Below, one piece after another: positions 34,081 through 44,207 of a stretch of DNA of 64,000 nt. Position 1 is the first letter of the stretch, and each line of letters begins with the position of its first letter. A program made the position numbers and the translations under genes. The notes under the pieces were generated by a model. The model ran no database searches and was not told the origin of the DNA. It saw nothing but the letters and a program-made list of their open reading frames with translations. The stretch comes from Methanobrevibacter sp. TLL-48-HuF1. GTDB lineage: Archaea; Methanobacteriota; Methanobacteria; Methanobacteriales; Methanobacteriaceae. The DNA is taken from NCBI RefSeq assembly GCF_023617305.1, contig NZ_CP081485.1, positions 796,501 through 860,500 of the forward strand. Reading direction: 5' to 3'.

Positions 34081-34629
34081 TTAACAATTTATTAACCAAT
34101 TCATGAAATCAATCTCACCAAATGGAAACTCTTTTTTATCAAAAATAACATCTGCCACATAGTTAATTGTCTCATCAATAGACAAATCACTTACATCTAT
34201 TTCACAGACATCACTGCCATATGATTCATATGCTTCAACACCACATACATCAAGTGCTTCTGCCTCCAGATTTTCACGGATTTTAGAATCAGAATATTGT
34301 CTGTCAGCCAGTCTTTTTTCCAGAATACTTGGATGAACTCTTAAAATTATTACTTTATCAGCACCTGTGCATAAATGAGACAAATGCCCTTCTACAATAA
34401 GTAATTTATCTGAATCAAGATTATCAATAATTTCTCCCAAAGCTACATCTAATTTAGGCACATCAATTATTTTATAACCTTTTTTATTATCAATCCCTAA
34501 AATTAAATCTTTGCCAATAGCCAATTCATTAATCCTAACCAAATTAGCTCCCAATCTTTTAGAAAGTTCACTAGCTAATGTAGTTTTTCCAACACATGGA
34601 GTTCCACTTATAAAAATAACCTGATTCAT
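34081..34629 (-). CDS. Adenylate kinase-family NTPase (Fap7-like)
   Basis: About 182 residues with a P-loop IFISGTPCVGKTTLASELS, VEGHLSHLC in the middle and RLADRQYSDSKIRENLEAEALDV. This matches the archaeal putative adenylate kinase family related to human CINAP and yeast Fap7, which acts in small-subunit maturation. Either nucleotide kinase or ribosome biogenesis roles are possible. The ATG at 34627-34629 follows GTGAGTAAT, and the DRG GTPase ends 12 bp upstream. Confidence 0.85.
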   Translation of the reverse strand: MNQVIFISGTPCVGKTTLASELSKRLGANLVRINELAIGKDLILGIDNKKGYKIIDVPKLDVALGEIIDNLDSDKLLIVEGHLSHLCTGADKVIILRVHPSILEKRLADRQYSDSKIRENLEAEALDVCGVEAYESYGSDVCEIDVSDLSIDETINYVADVIFDKKEFPFGEIDFMNWLINC

Positions 34630-34640
34630 ATTACTCACAA

Positions 34641-35735
34641 TTATTTCTTAAGAATAATCCTTAAAACATCCTCATCTTCCAGAACATGATCAGGTCCGAC
34701 TTTCTGACCTGGGAATTTAACTGATGTTCCCCATATTTTAGCATGACGGAAGTTTTTCACAAATTCCTTGTGTAATTTATCACAGGCATCAATGACTGTT
34801 GAACCTTTTTTAATAACTAACGGATCATTCATGTCTGCTTTTCTTCCTTGCGGTTTAAGATAAACACGAACAAGGTTTAAATTTTCAAAGATTGTTTCCT
34901 TAAGATTATCAATATTTAATTTTTTATCTGCAGAAATCGGTATAAATTCAGGAAGCTGTTTTTTCATCTCTTCAAGGTATGCTTTATCTACAAGATCCAC
35001 CTTATTTAATAGAATCAACATTGGAACATATGATTTATTTCTATCAAGAACATCAATAAATTGATCCATTGTTACATCATCCCTGAAAAGTACGTCTGCA
35101 TTATGCATGCCGTACTCATTTATGATAGATCTGATTGTTTTTTCATCAAGATGTGTAAGAGGAACTGTTGAAGATACATGGACACCACCAGTTCTTCTCC
35201 TGTTTACAGTTACATCAGGAGGTCTTTCATTTGGTCTGATACCAATATTTCTTAATTCCTTTAAAATAACATCCAAATGCTGTGGATTTAACACATCTAA
35301 AACAACTATAATCAGTTCAGCTGTCCTGGCTACAGATAAAATTTCTCTTCCCCTACCTTTACCACTGCTTGCTCCAGTAATAATTCCAGGAATATCAAAA
35401 ACCTGTATTTTAGCATTTTTATACTCCATAACTCCAGGAACAATATCTAAAGTAGTAAATTGATAAGCTCCCACCTTACTTTCAGCATTAGTAAGTTCAT
35501 TTAAAAGAGTAGATTTACCAACAGAAGGAAATCCAACAAGAACAACAGTAGCATCTCCAGATTTCTTTACATGGAAACCCTGACCTTTTGTTCCAGAACT
35601 ACTTCTTTGAATAGACTCTTCTTTTAATTTAGAAAGTTTAGCTTTAAGTTTACCAATATGGTGAGAAGTAGCCTTGTTATATGGTGTCTTTTGAATTTCT
35701 TCTTCAATATCTTTTATTTTCTCTTCTATTCCCAT
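34641..35735 (-). CDS. DRG-type GTP-binding protein (Obg family, TGS domain)
   Basis: A 364-residue DRG GTPase: G1 [16 protein letters not shown]3 [21 protein letters not shown]4 [18 protein letters not shown] as G5, and a C-terminal TGS domain (residues about 285-362) with [14 protein letters not shown] and the closing [14 protein letters not shown]. The helical N-terminus ([20 protein letters not shown]) is characteristic. DRG proteins bind ribosomes. It is followed by the adenylate kinase-like gene. Confidence 0.95.
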   Translation of the reverse strand: MGIEEKIKDIEEEIQKTPYNKATSHHIGKLKAKLSKLKEESIQRSSSGTKGQGFHVKKSGDATVVLVGFPSVGKSTLLNELTNAESKVGAYQFTTLDIVPGVMEYKNAKIQVFDIPGIITGASSGKGRGREILSVARTAELIIVVLDVLNPQHLDVILKELRNIGIRPNERPPDVTVNRRRTGGVHVSSTVPLTHLDEKTIRSIINEYGMHNADVLFRDDVTMDQFIDVLDRNKSYVPMLILLNKVDLVDKAYLEEMKKQLPEFIPISADKKLNIDNLKETIFENLNLVRVYLKPQGRKADMNDPLVIKKGSTVIDACDKLHKEFVKNFRHAKIWGTSVKFPGQKVGPDHVLEDEDVLRIILKK

Positions 35736-35792
35736 TAAATCACCATATTATAATTAAAAAAAGAGATTAGGATTAAAATATCCTAATCAAAA

Positions 35793-38561
35793 TTAAGCCC
35801 TGTCCGGACTAGTAGTAGCAATATTTCCATCAGTAGCATTAGATGTAGCAGGTGTACTAGTTCCGCCAGCGGCTGTGTTGTTATAATTTACTTGCCATAA
35901 TGAAACTCCATTTTCCATATGAACCATGGAGAATACATTCTGACCCATACCACCTAACAGATATAATCTAGTAAACATTGAATCAGCTAATTTATTATGC
36001 ATAATAATAGGTGTGTAGACATTATTTTCACCCATCAGGAATAATGTATAGTTAGAGTCACTTGGAGCTCCAGCTATTGATTCATTTTTCACTAATTGAT
36101 TATTCTCAATTACCATGATACGGGATACATTCAATGGATTAAATTCTGATCCGTTTACTTTAAGTAAAGAACCATTATTTGAATATACTGCTTCAGTATG
36201 ACCAGTAGTAGTGTTGTTTCCAGTACCTCTTGTAATAACTGCATCATATTCAAGACCAGACTCATTAATTAAAGCTAATCTACCAGTAGATCCCGGTTCA
36301 ACAGTTACTTGTTGGGAAGGCACATAATAATTGAAGTTTGTGGAATTCTGCTTATCAAAGTCCCATGCTCCAAAGTAACTCCACCAACCAGCTTTCTGCA
36401 GCATATCTGAACTTGCTACAAAGATAACCGGTCTTGGATTATCTGGGTGAGTAAGCGGAATAATAGTATTGGCCTGCTCAGTAGTTAAACCATATGTATT
36501 AATTAATGTATTTTTAGCATCCTGTGCATTTTTCGGCAGGATATTGATTAAAATATCAGTTGCTTTACCAGGACTGCCAGTATAGTCTGTTAATGTATTA
36601 GTAGCGTTTTCACCAGAAGTTCCTAACATTCTAAATATTCCTGCAGATAAATCCATATTATCCGTCGTCATCGCCTGACCTAGCCAGAATGCCCTACTGT
36701 TACCAGTTTGACTACCCCCATCGAAGACTACTTGTCTATCAGCAGCAATCTCAAAGAGGTAACCGAAGTCCCACCAGGATGCAACAACAGTATTGTCAGC
36801 AGTATGCTCATTAATCCATAACATGGAATCCCACATAGCATCACTAGTACCAGGCACTACTTGATTAGCAGTTTGATAAGCACCGCAAACAGTAGGTGTT
36901 ATCAATGCAAGAGCAATTGCTATAATAGCAACATACTTCTTAATAGGTACTTTAGTAGATGCAGACTTACTGGATTTTAATCCGTAAATAGTTATTCCAC
37001 CAGCTATAGCAATTAATAGGAATAATATAATACCAAACATAGGTGCTGTAACTGCTGCTAATGGGTATGATGCAAAGAATCCTGTTACTAGTATAACTGC
37101 CATTAACATTTTGTCATTATCAAGTTTAGTTTTAACATAATCGGAAGCATATCCTACAAATATACCTGCCATTAAACCAAACGGTAATACAATAGTGGTA
37201 ATGAACCTTGAACCCCTACTTACTGCAAGTGCTGTAATTACTACCCATACTATAAATAAAGTAGCAAACATTAAGTTCAAACGTTTAGCTTCAGTTACTT
37301 CATTATCTTTAGCAAATTTACTTACACTACCTAAAGATATTTTAAACTTACGGTCATTATCAATTTTTTTAGAAGATGATAATCTTTGGGATTTAGGTGG
37401 TTTTTTAGTTGTGTCACCAGCCGGTTTAATATTTCTAGAATCATATATCCTTTTTGCAAAGATAAATAATACAGTTAAACCAGCAAAGAATACGAAAATT
37501 CCACCAATACCGTTTATTACACCATTAGAATTAGCAAGTAAGAATGAATCCATACCTGCACCAAGCATACTTGGCATTTGCAATTCCGCAACAGAAATAA
37601 GTACATTAGGGAATCCGCCGACAACTGTTGAAGTTGATTGCAAGGATAATAAACTGGTTAAACTACCAAATATTCCAATTACACCATCTACACCTTTAAA
37701 TGCTGCAAGACCTATAAATCCTACAATACCTAAAATAACAATAGATATTAAATCTTTTTGATGTACAAACCAAGCAAATTTACTTGGGTACAATTCTCTT
37801 TCACTATCACCAATGTTAAATACATAACATAATATTAAGTACACAACTGAAAAGATACCCATAAGACCTACATAAAAGATGTATCCTGTCCATGACTGGG
37901 AGAAAAGACCTATAGATACAATAGACAATATTGCAAATACAACTTTTGCAATAAGATTCTTAGACCTCAAACTCTCCATAAAGAACAGTATGAAGAATAA
38001 TGAAAAGATATAGTAGAACATATCTGTATCAAAAAATCCAGGGAATGTGTGTGCAAAATAGTTTGGTGCAAGCACTATTATTAATGTAGCTGTTATTGCA
38101 CCCAAATCATTAGTCAAACGTCTAGCAAAGATAAACGCAGGAACAACTGCAAGAGATGCTACAATAGCACCTGTCCAGAATGCAACTTCCTGAACAGTAT
38201 AATCACCAAAGAATTGGTTTGCTATATTGTAGAAGAACGATGTTACCCATACAATAGCTAACTCATAATTAATTTCATTTCCATCAGGGGAATTCCTATG
38301 CATATCCCAACTTGAACCATTGACTACTTCATCTCCCACATCACCATGATCAACAAAGTTTTCAGTCAACCTTAAGTTATAATATGAATCCATTTCACTA
38401 AAATAAGGAAGACCTGAAGCATCTTCGTATTCTGCCTTTAAATCACCAGTAGGCAAAATATTAAGATCCGCTGCAGGAGCTCTTAATGCAAAAACAACAG
38501 CTAACAGAATCAAAATAATGATTACTGATTTACTTATTGTTAATATTGTTTTTTTATTCAT
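35793..38561 (-). CDS. aglB: Dolichyl-monophosphooligosaccharide--protein glycotransferase AglB (STT3)
   Basis: About 922 residues. After a short N-terminus and membrane helix come about a dozen membrane segments to residue 550, then a soluble C-terminal domain. The catalytic STT3 signature WWDFGY is near residue 595-600, and DGGSQTGN follows. The external-loop acidic sites include FFDTDMFYY. It transfers lipid-linked glycan to Asn-x-Ser/Thr of exported proteins such as pseudomurein-associated surface proteins. The Thr/Ser/Ala-rich C-terminal end is probably flexible. A GAGGAT ribosome site precedes the ATG. Confidence 0.95.
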   Translation of the reverse strand: MNKKTILTISKSVIIILILLAVVFALRAPAADLNILPTGDLKAEYEDASGLPYFSEMDSYYNLRLTENFVDHGDVGDEVVNGSSWDMHRNSPDGNEINYELAIVWVTSFFYNIANQFFGDYTVQEVAFWTGAIVASLAVVPAFIFARRLTNDLGAITATLIIVLAPNYFAHTFPGFFDTDMFYYIFSLFFILFFMESLRSKNLIAKVVFAILSIVSIGLFSQSWTGYIFYVGLMGIFSVVYLILCYVFNIGDSERELYPSKFAWFVHQKDLISIVILGIVGFIGLAAFKGVDGVIGIFGSLTSLLSLQSTSTVVGGFPNVLISVAELQMPSMLGAGMDSFLLANSNGVINGIGGIFVFFAGLTVLFIFAKRIYDSRNIKPAGDTTKKPPKSQRLSSSKKIDNDRKFKISLGSVSKFAKDNEVTEAKRLNLMFATLFIVWVVITALAVSRGSRFITTIVLPFGLMAGIFVGYASDYVKTKLDNDKMLMAVILVTGFFASYPLAAVTAPMFGIILFLLIAIAGGITIYGLKSSKSASTKVPIKKYVAIIAIALALITPTVCGAYQTANQVVPGTSDAMWDSMLWINEHTADNTVVASWWDFGYLFEIAADRQVVFDGGSQTGNSRAFWLGQAMTTDNMDLSAGIFRMLGTSGENATNTLTDYTGSPGKATDILINILPKNAQDAKNTLINTYGLTTEQANTIIPLTHPDNPRPVIFVASSDMLQKAGWWSYFGAWDFDKQNSTNFNYYVPSQQVTVEPGSTGRLALINESGLEYDAVITRGTGNNTTTGHTEAVYSNNGSLLKVNGSEFNPLNVSRIMVIENNQLVKNESIAGAPSDSNYTLFLMGENNVYTPIIMHNKLADSMFTRLYLLGGMGQNVFSMVHMENGVSLWQVNYNNTAAGGTSTPATSNATDGNIATTSPDRA

Positions 38562-38765
38562 CAAAATCCTCGATATTATTCAATTAACATAAAAACAATT
38601 ACATCAACTGAATTTATTATTTAAAAAACTTATTTAAATTTATAAGAATGTTAAAGAAATAAAAATATTTTAGGCAAAACCATCAATACTTTTATTAATT
38701 TATATCTATTATTTTTAACATTATTAAATATTATGCATTTAAAAAAAAATTAGAAAAAATAAAGT

Positions 38766-40916
38766 CTATTGGACTTTATCTTTTAACTCATCTAAAGAAC
38801 AGGTAAAGCGACATTTTGGAAATCCTCTGCAACCAACAAATTCCCCATACCTTCCAGACCTTTTAATCAGTTCTTTACCACAGCTAGGACACACACCAAC
38901 TACTTTCATCTCACGAGGCTTAGTATTCTCTTTACCGCAATTAGGGTCAAGACATGCATGTTGACGTGGCTTATCAAAGGAAATCATAGGCAAACCGCAT
39001 GTTTTACAAGTTTTCTTTAAGAAATTTACTCCTTTAGGAATGGAATAGGTTACTTTACAGTCAGGATAATTAGAGCACCCTACAAAATTACTTTTATTTT
39101 TAGGAGAGTATTTTTTAACTAAATTTCCGCCACATTTACATTTGCCGACAATATTACTTTCCTGATAAGCATCATAAATCTGAGAACCGATTTTAACTTT
39201 GTTTTTATCAATGTCACCTAAAATAACCTTAACTTCTTTTTCACCTTCAGCTACAACACTTTCACGAGTAGCTTTATCATTATCTATACCCTCAAGTTTA
39301 TTTTCAAAGTCACGAGTTAACTCTTCACTTGTTAAATTAGAACAGTACTCACTTAAAGTATCAATTATGTTTTCACCAAGCTGATTAACCTCAATTTTAT
39401 TTCCAGATATGTATTTTCTGTCATATAACTTATCAATAATATCTGCACGGGTAGCTTTAGTTCCAAGTTCCCTTTTTTCGAGCTCCTTAATTAAAGAAGC
39501 TTGATTATATCTTGCAGGAGGTTTAGTTTCTTTTTCTTCTGAAACAATTTCATTAACAACAATAGAGTCCCCTTCTTTAACCTCCGGGAATTTTTCATTA
39601 TCTATTTTTTTAAATGGATAATGTTCCAGCCATCCTTTATGAGTAACTCTTCTGCGTCTGAATTTGAATTTCTCCCCACCGATATCTAAAGTGGTACTCA
39701 TAGTTTCAAAGGTAGCTGCCTCGAAAAATACTGAAATGAATCTGTAAACAATCAGTTCATAAATTTTTAATTCATCCTTATCTAACTTATCTGGTAAAAT
39801 ACCCGTTGGATGAATAGCAGGGTGAGCAGCATCTTCTTTTTTACCTTCATTAGGCTTTAACTTAGCCGGAAGAGCTGAAATATGTGTTCTAAACTCAGAA
39901 TTTTTAGATAATTGTAAAAATATGCTTTTAAAATCCAAGCTTTCAGGTAACTTTTGAGATGAAGTACGTGGATAAGAAGTATATCCTGCAGTATAAAGGC
40001 TTTGAGCAATAGTCTGAGTTTTTTTCGGAGAAAATCCAAAGACATTATAAGCTTCAGATTGCAAACCGCCTAAATTAAATGGAACTGGTGGTTTTGTAGT
40101 GGAATTGGAATATTTGATTTTATCAACAGACGCATCTTTATTTTCACAGTTTGCAAAAATTTCCTCAGCTCTTTTTTTATCAAATATTTTTCCGTCTACA
40201 TGATCTGCTTCAATTTCACCGTCAAGTAAAGCTTTGATTAACCAATAAGGTTCCGGTACAAATTTTTTAATCTCTTTTTCACGGTCTACTAAAATAGACA
40301 AAGTTGGAGTCTGAACTCTTCCTGCAGATAACTTTAAAAATCTTTTTTTAGCTGCACTTACAGATTTCATTAAAGCTTTTGATATGTTTACACCAAAGTA
40401 AAAGTCCAAAATATGTCTGGCTATACCGCTGTCTACCTGATGCTGGTCAATAGGTATTCTGTTTTCATATGCTTCTACAATATCTTTTTTAGTTAAAGTG
40501 GAAAATTTCATTCTTGAAGATTTTGCTATAGCATCATCACCACATCCATACTTCAATGCATGATATCCGATTAAAGTCCCTTCAATATCATAATCGCATG
40601 CATGAATATAGCTGTCAGCACCTTTGGCATGTTTTTTAATAGCTCTTACATAATCTTTAGTATAATTCTTAGTTTTTTTATCAATTTCAAATAATGGTGC
40701 CCAATGCAAATCAAAATAGACTTTTTCTTTTGGATTATCGGGAGTTAAAGAATATAAATGTCCCACAGCAGACAATACTGTTATATCCTTACCTTCTCTT
40801 TCTAATGTCCAATATTTAACTTTTTTATTATATATGTTCTTTTTAGCTTTAGAAGACAACGCTTTAGCTATTTTTTCTGCAGATTTTGGTTTTTCGCAAA
40901 TTATTACTTCATTCAT
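38766..40916 (-). CDS. topA: DNA topoisomerase I (type IA)
   Basis: A 716-residue type IA topoisomerase. The Toprim domain is at the N-terminus ([35 protein letters not shown]), the catalytic tyrosine lies in [12 protein letters not shown] near residue 315, and three C-terminal zinc-finger modules follow (CKCGG...CSNYPDC, CKTCG...CLDPNC, CPSCG...CRGFPKC). It relaxes negatively supercoiled DNA. It is transcribed toward aglB with a 200-bp gap containing no gene. Confidence 0.96.
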   Translation of the reverse strand: MNEVIICEKPKSAEKIAKALSSKAKKNIYNKKVKYWTLEREGKDITVLSAVGHLYSLTPDNPKEKVYFDLHWAPLFEIDKKTKNYTKDYVRAIKKHAKGADSYIHACDYDIEGTLIGYHALKYGCGDDAIAKSSRMKFSTLTKKDIVEAYENRIPIDQHQVDSGIARHILDFYFGVNISKALMKSVSAAKKRFLKLSAGRVQTPTLSILVDREKEIKKFVPEPYWLIKALLDGEIEADHVDGKIFDKKRAEEIFANCENKDASVDKIKYSNSTTKPPVPFNLGGLQSEAYNVFGFSPKKTQTIAQSLYTAGYTSYPRTSSQKLPESLDFKSIFLQLSKNSEFRTHISALPAKLKPNEGKKEDAAHPAIHPTGILPDKLDKDELKIYELIVYRFISVFFEAATFETMSTTLDIGGEKFKFRRRRVTHKGWLEHYPFKKIDNEKFPEVKEGDSIVVNEIVSEEKETKPPARYNQASLIKELEKRELGTKATRADIIDKLYDRKYISGNKIEVNQLGENIIDTLSEYCSNLTSEELTRDFENKLEGIDNDKATRESVVAEGEKEVKVILGDIDKNKVKIGSQIYDAYQESNIVGKCKCGGNLVKKYSPKNKSNFVGCSNYPDCKVTYSIPKGVNFLKKTCKTCGLPMISFDKPRQHACLDPNCGKENTKPREMKVVGVCPSCGKELIKRSGRYGEFVGCRGFPKCRFTCSLDELKDKVQ

Positions 40917-41086
40917 TGTACCTGTACCGTTTTTAAATTTTTAAATTATAAAAATTTGTAAATTACTGATTTAATATTTAAAATAATTAATCCTATAAAA
41001 ATATTTCTATTGAAATAATTCAGTCTATATGAAGTAGTTTTAAAAATAAGATAAAATCAGTGTAAAAATATGAAAATTAAAAATAA

Positions 41087-41236
41087 TTATAAATCTTCTC
41101 TGTAAAAACTGTAAAATTCAGCACAGTAATCACAAATCGGATATTTATCATAACGATAGTAAGCAAGTTCAGACTTATTCATGTCAAATTTCTTACCGCA
41201 TAAAAAACAAGTTTCAATTTTTTCTTCATCAGACAT
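41087..41236 (-). CDS. Small zinc-finger-like protein, 49 residues
   Basis: A 50-codon gene between serB and topA, on the same strand. The peptide begins MSDEEKIETCFLCGKKF and has two Cys pairs (CFLC at 10-13 and CDYC near 36-39), then ends FYSFYREDL. The two C-x2-C pairs suggest one zinc site. Its codon pattern and its ribosome site (AAGGTAATATC) make it credible. I do not know its function. Confidence 0.75.
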   Translation of the reverse strand: MSDEEKIETCFLCGKKFDMNKSELAYYRYDKYPICDYCAEFYSFYREDL

Positions 41237-41291
41237 GATATTACCTTAAAAAAAAAAATAAATAAAAATTAAAGTAATTCCAGCAAATTAC

Positions 41292-42884
41292 CTAATTAAT
41301 ATTGTATTTTTGTAAAAGTAAGAGCTCTTCAGTAGATAATTTTCCACCATGTTTGAATTTATCAAATATTTCTTCAGCCCTTTCTTTTTCTTCACGATTT
41401 TTGTTACCGTTAGATGAAGAAGATTTGTTACTGCTGGATCTTCTTTTTCTAGGTCTGTTAGAACCTAATTTTTTATTGATAACATGAATATCGCTTAAAA
41501 TGGATTTGAATTCTTCGTGTTTTGCAGAAGCATTTTTACGAGCTTCAATGAATTTTTTGTGAGCTTCATCAGCTGCAGTTCTGATATCATCAGTTTTTCT
41601 GAAGTATTTAAGCATTTCTTCATGAGCTGCTTGAGCTTTTTCAGAGAATTCAATAACTTTTTCGTGTTCTTCTTCAGATAATTTTTTAAGATCTTGTGCT
41701 TCACCTTTAACAGATTCATCTTCATGAATTTCCATTAACTGTTTTCTTAAATCATTTGCATTTTTAACAAGCTGATTTTCTTTTTTAATATCTAAAACAC
41801 GAGTTTCAATGATTTTATCAATCTTTTTAATCTCATTTTCTATTTTAATTTTGTCACGTTTACCAGAAGACCATTCTAAGTTTCTAATTTTATTATTAGC
41901 TTCATTACGTGCTTTTTTAGCTTCTTCAACTTGTTTGTTGATTTCGTTACGTTCATTTCTGAATTCAATAGCTTTGTTTAAGTTTTCTTTTAATGATGCA
42001 TTTAATTCATCACGGATTTTACGTTGTTCTTTAGCTATTCTGTTGAATTCTTCTCTTTCTTCAGTAACTTTAGCTATTTCAGCTTCTTTTTCATCTTTTT
42101 GTTTTCTTACACCTTCCATGGTGTCAGCTAAAACAAAATCAGATTCAGGAAGACCGTCTTTTTTAGGTTTTTCAGCTTCTTCAGTAGATTCTTCAGCTTT
42201 TTCTTCTGCTTCTTCTACTTGTTCAGTTTCGTCATCTTCAACAACGTCAGTGGATAATTGATTAATAATTTCATCTAAGACTTTGGTTAAGTCTTTTTCA
42301 TCTACTACAACATCAGCTTTTTCTTTAACAGAATCTTTTGCATTGAAAGCAATTCCAATACCTGCTGATTCGATCATGGAAATGTCGTTAGCTCCATCCC
42401 CAACTGCAACAACTTCTTCTAAAGAAGTGTCATTACCTTCAATATGTTCTTTTAATATATCTAATTTAGAACCAGATACTAAAGGTCCAGTTACTTCACC
42501 AGTCAATTTACCGTCTTCAACAGTGAAACTATTAGTGTATGCATTTTCAATACCGAGTTTGTCTTTTACGGTTTGTGCAACAATATCAAAACTACCACTA
42601 ATAATAGCTACATCTAATCCTTCTTCTTTTAAACGTGCGATGGTATCTTCAGCACCATTCATTAATGGAAGTTCATCAGCAACTTTTTGAATATCTTCAA
42701 CAGAAGTTCCTTCAAGAAGTTTAACTCTATCTTTAATAGAAGTTTCAAAGTCGATTTCTCCTTGCATAGCTTTTTCAGTGATTTCAGCTATTTCATCTTC
42801 AACATTTGCTAATTTCCCTATCTCATCAATTGCTTCTCCATCAATAATAACGTTATCTAAGTCAAATACTACAAGTTTAATCAA
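41292..42884 (-). CDS. SerB-like HAD phosphatase fused to a long coiled coil
   Basis: A 530-residue protein in two parts. Residues 1-210 form a phosphoserine-phosphatase-type HAD domain: VVFDLDNVIIDGE (nucleophile Asp), IISGSFD (motif II), K of GSKLDILKE, and VGDGANDISM (metal site). Residues about 215-500 are acidic then strongly coiled-coil (NEINKQVEEAKKARNEANNKIR), with a short globular end (EIFDKFKHGGKLSTEELLLLQKYNIN). Serine synthesis needs only the HAD part. A homologous fused form is known from Methanothermobacter (MTH1626). The start is TTG after GGTGGTATGA. Confidence 0.85.
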   Translation of the reverse strand: MIKLVVFDLDNVIIDGEAIDEIGKLANVEDEIAEITEKAMQGEIDFETSIKDRVKLLEGTSVEDIQKVADELPLMNGAEDTIARLKEEGLDVAIISGSFDIVAQTVKDKLGIENAYTNSFTVEDGKLTGEVTGPLVSGSKLDILKEHIEGNDTSLEEVVAVGDGANDISMIESAGIGIAFNAKDSVKEKADVVVDEKDLTKVLDEIINQLSTDVVEDDETEQVEEAEEKAEESTEEAEKPKKDGLPESDFVLADTMEGVRKQKDEKEAEIAKVTEEREEFNRIAKEQRKIRDELNASLKENLNKAIEFRNERNEINKQVEEAKKARNEANNKIRNLEWSSGKRDKIKIENEIKKIDKIIETRVLDIKKENQLVKNANDLRKQLMEIHEDESVKGEAQDLKKLSEEEHEKVIEFSEKAQAAHEEMLKYFRKTDDIRTAADEAHKKFIEARKNASAKHEEFKSILSDIHVINKKLGSNRPRKRRSSSNKSSSSNGNKNREEKERAEEIFDKFKHGGKLSTEELLLLQKYNIN

Positions 42885-42896
42885 TCATACCACCAA

Positions 42897-43442
42897 TTAT
42901 ATTAAATCTAGCTCACTTAATCTATCGTAAGCTCTTTCGACACCTAATTTAGCGTCGCTACGTGTTTTAGCTCCAGTACAAACAACTTTACCAGAACCAA
43001 ATAATAATAAAACAACTTTAGGGTCAGATAACCTGTATACTAAACCCGGAAATTGTTCAGGTTCGTATTCAGTATCTTCAAGCTCTAAAGCTACTGCTTC
43101 TAAGTTTAATGTGGATTCTAAGTTTGCAGAAGCCACAATGTTTTGAATTTTAATTTCGAATTCATGAGGAATTTCAGTATCAACAGTCCTCATTAAATCA
43201 ACAGTCTTTTTAATAGCTAACTTTGAGTCATCTATAGACTTTGCCCCAGTACAAACAAGCTTACCAGAGCTGAAAATTAATGCTGCTGTTTTAGGATCTT
43301 TAAGTTTAAAAACTAATCCTGGAAACTGTTCACGATTAAAATTAACCCCTTCTAAAGCTTTGGAAACTTCAGTTAAAACTATATCTTTTCCTATGCTTGC
43401 AGAAGCCACAATGTTTTCTATTTTTATATCAACATCGGTCAA
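42897..43442 (-). CDS. tbp: TATA-box-binding protein
   Basis: A 181-residue TBP made of two imperfect repeats: N-terminal IENIVASASIGKDIVLTEVSKALEG...FPGLVFKLKDPKTAALIFSSGKLVCTGAKS and C-terminal IQNIVASANLESTLNLEAVALELED...FPGLVYRLSDPKVVLLLFGSGKVVCTGAKT. Both FPG loops that insert into the DNA minor groove are intact. The start is TTG preceded by GGAGGT. It lies divergent from the CYTH gene. Confidence 0.97.
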   Translation of the reverse strand: MTDVDIKIENIVASASIGKDIVLTEVSKALEGVNFNREQFPGLVFKLKDPKTAALIFSSGKLVCTGAKSIDDSKLAIKKTVDLMRTVDTEIPHEFEIKIQNIVASANLESTLNLEAVALELEDTEYEPEQFPGLVYRLSDPKVVLLLFGSGKVVCTGAKTRSDAKLGVERAYDRLSELDLI

Positions 43443-43520
43443 TTTAAAACCTCCAATTAATTATTAAAATGAGTATCAGTAAAGATTTAAAATCATTAAA
43501 TTTTTACTAATTAAATATTT

Positions 43521-43559
43521 TATTTAAATAGTATATAAACTTATGTTTATTTATAAACT
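43521..43559 (-). promoter_or_regulatory. tbp promoter with tandem TATA-like elements
   Basis: Read on the minus strand, AGTTTATAAATA (43559-43548) and AAGTTTATATAC (43542-43531) are two similar TATA-like elements about 17 bp apart, followed by TATTTAAATA (43530-43521). The last would put the start of transcription near 43500. The doubled elements ahead of the TBP gene invite autoregulation. Confidence 0.45.
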
Positions 43560-43617
43560 AAAATCAAAAATATAGTATAAACATATTTTTTAAAAGTATT
43601 ATTAAGGTCTGATAGAA

Positions 43618-44157
43618 ATGATAGAAGTTGAAGTAAAAGCTAAAATTGATAATTTTGAAGATATGAGGGAAAAATTAAATAATCTAGGGGCTGTTAAAAC
43701 TAAAGAAGAATTTCAGGAAGATATTTATTTCAATAGCCCCATTGTAGATTTTGCTAAAACCGATGAAGCCCTAAGAATAAGAACAACAGAACAAAACAAC
43801 GAAAAACACATTTTCATAACATATAAAGGAGCTAAAATTGATTCTAAAAGTAAAACACGTGAAGAAATAGAATTTGGAATTGAAGACAGTGAAAAATGTG
43901 CAAAAACATTTGAACATATAGGATTTAAAAAAGTCAGAACTGTCCGTAAAAATCGTGAATATTATACTTATAAAAACTTTGAAATAAGTTTAGATGATGT
44001 TGAAGGTTTAAGTCCATATATGGAAATTGAAATAGGTCTTGAAGATGGAAATGATTACCAACAATCCCAAGACAGTATTTTTGAAGTATTTGAACAGCTT
44101 GGCATTACAGATGGTTTTGAAAGAACTTCCTATCTGGAACTTTTAGAAAATTTATAA
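43618..44157 (+). CDS. CYTH-domain protein (class IV adenylyl cyclase / thiamine triphosphatase family)
   Basis: A 179-residue CYTH-fold protein opening with MIEVEVKAKI (E-x-E-x-K signature), then QEDIYFNSP, EALRIRTTEQ, ITYKGAK and KSKTREEIEF, and later RTVRKNREYY and ISLDDVEGLSPYMEIEI, which provide the cationic and acidic tunnel residues. It binds triphosphate compounds. Activity as cyclase or triphosphatase cannot be settled by sequence. Only 50 bp separate it from aksA. Confidence 0.88.
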   Translation: MIEVEVKAKIDNFEDMREKLNNLGAVKTKEEFQEDIYFNSPIVDFAKTDEALRIRTTEQNNEKHIFITYKGAKIDSKSKTREEIEFGIEDSEKCAKTFEHIGFKKVRTVRKNREYYTYKNFEISLDDVEGLSPYMEIEIGLEDGNDYQQSQDSIFEVFEQLGITDGFERTSYLELLENL

Positions 44158-44207
44158 TATAACATACTACAATTAATAATTATTAAATATAAATGAGAAG
44201 TGATTAT

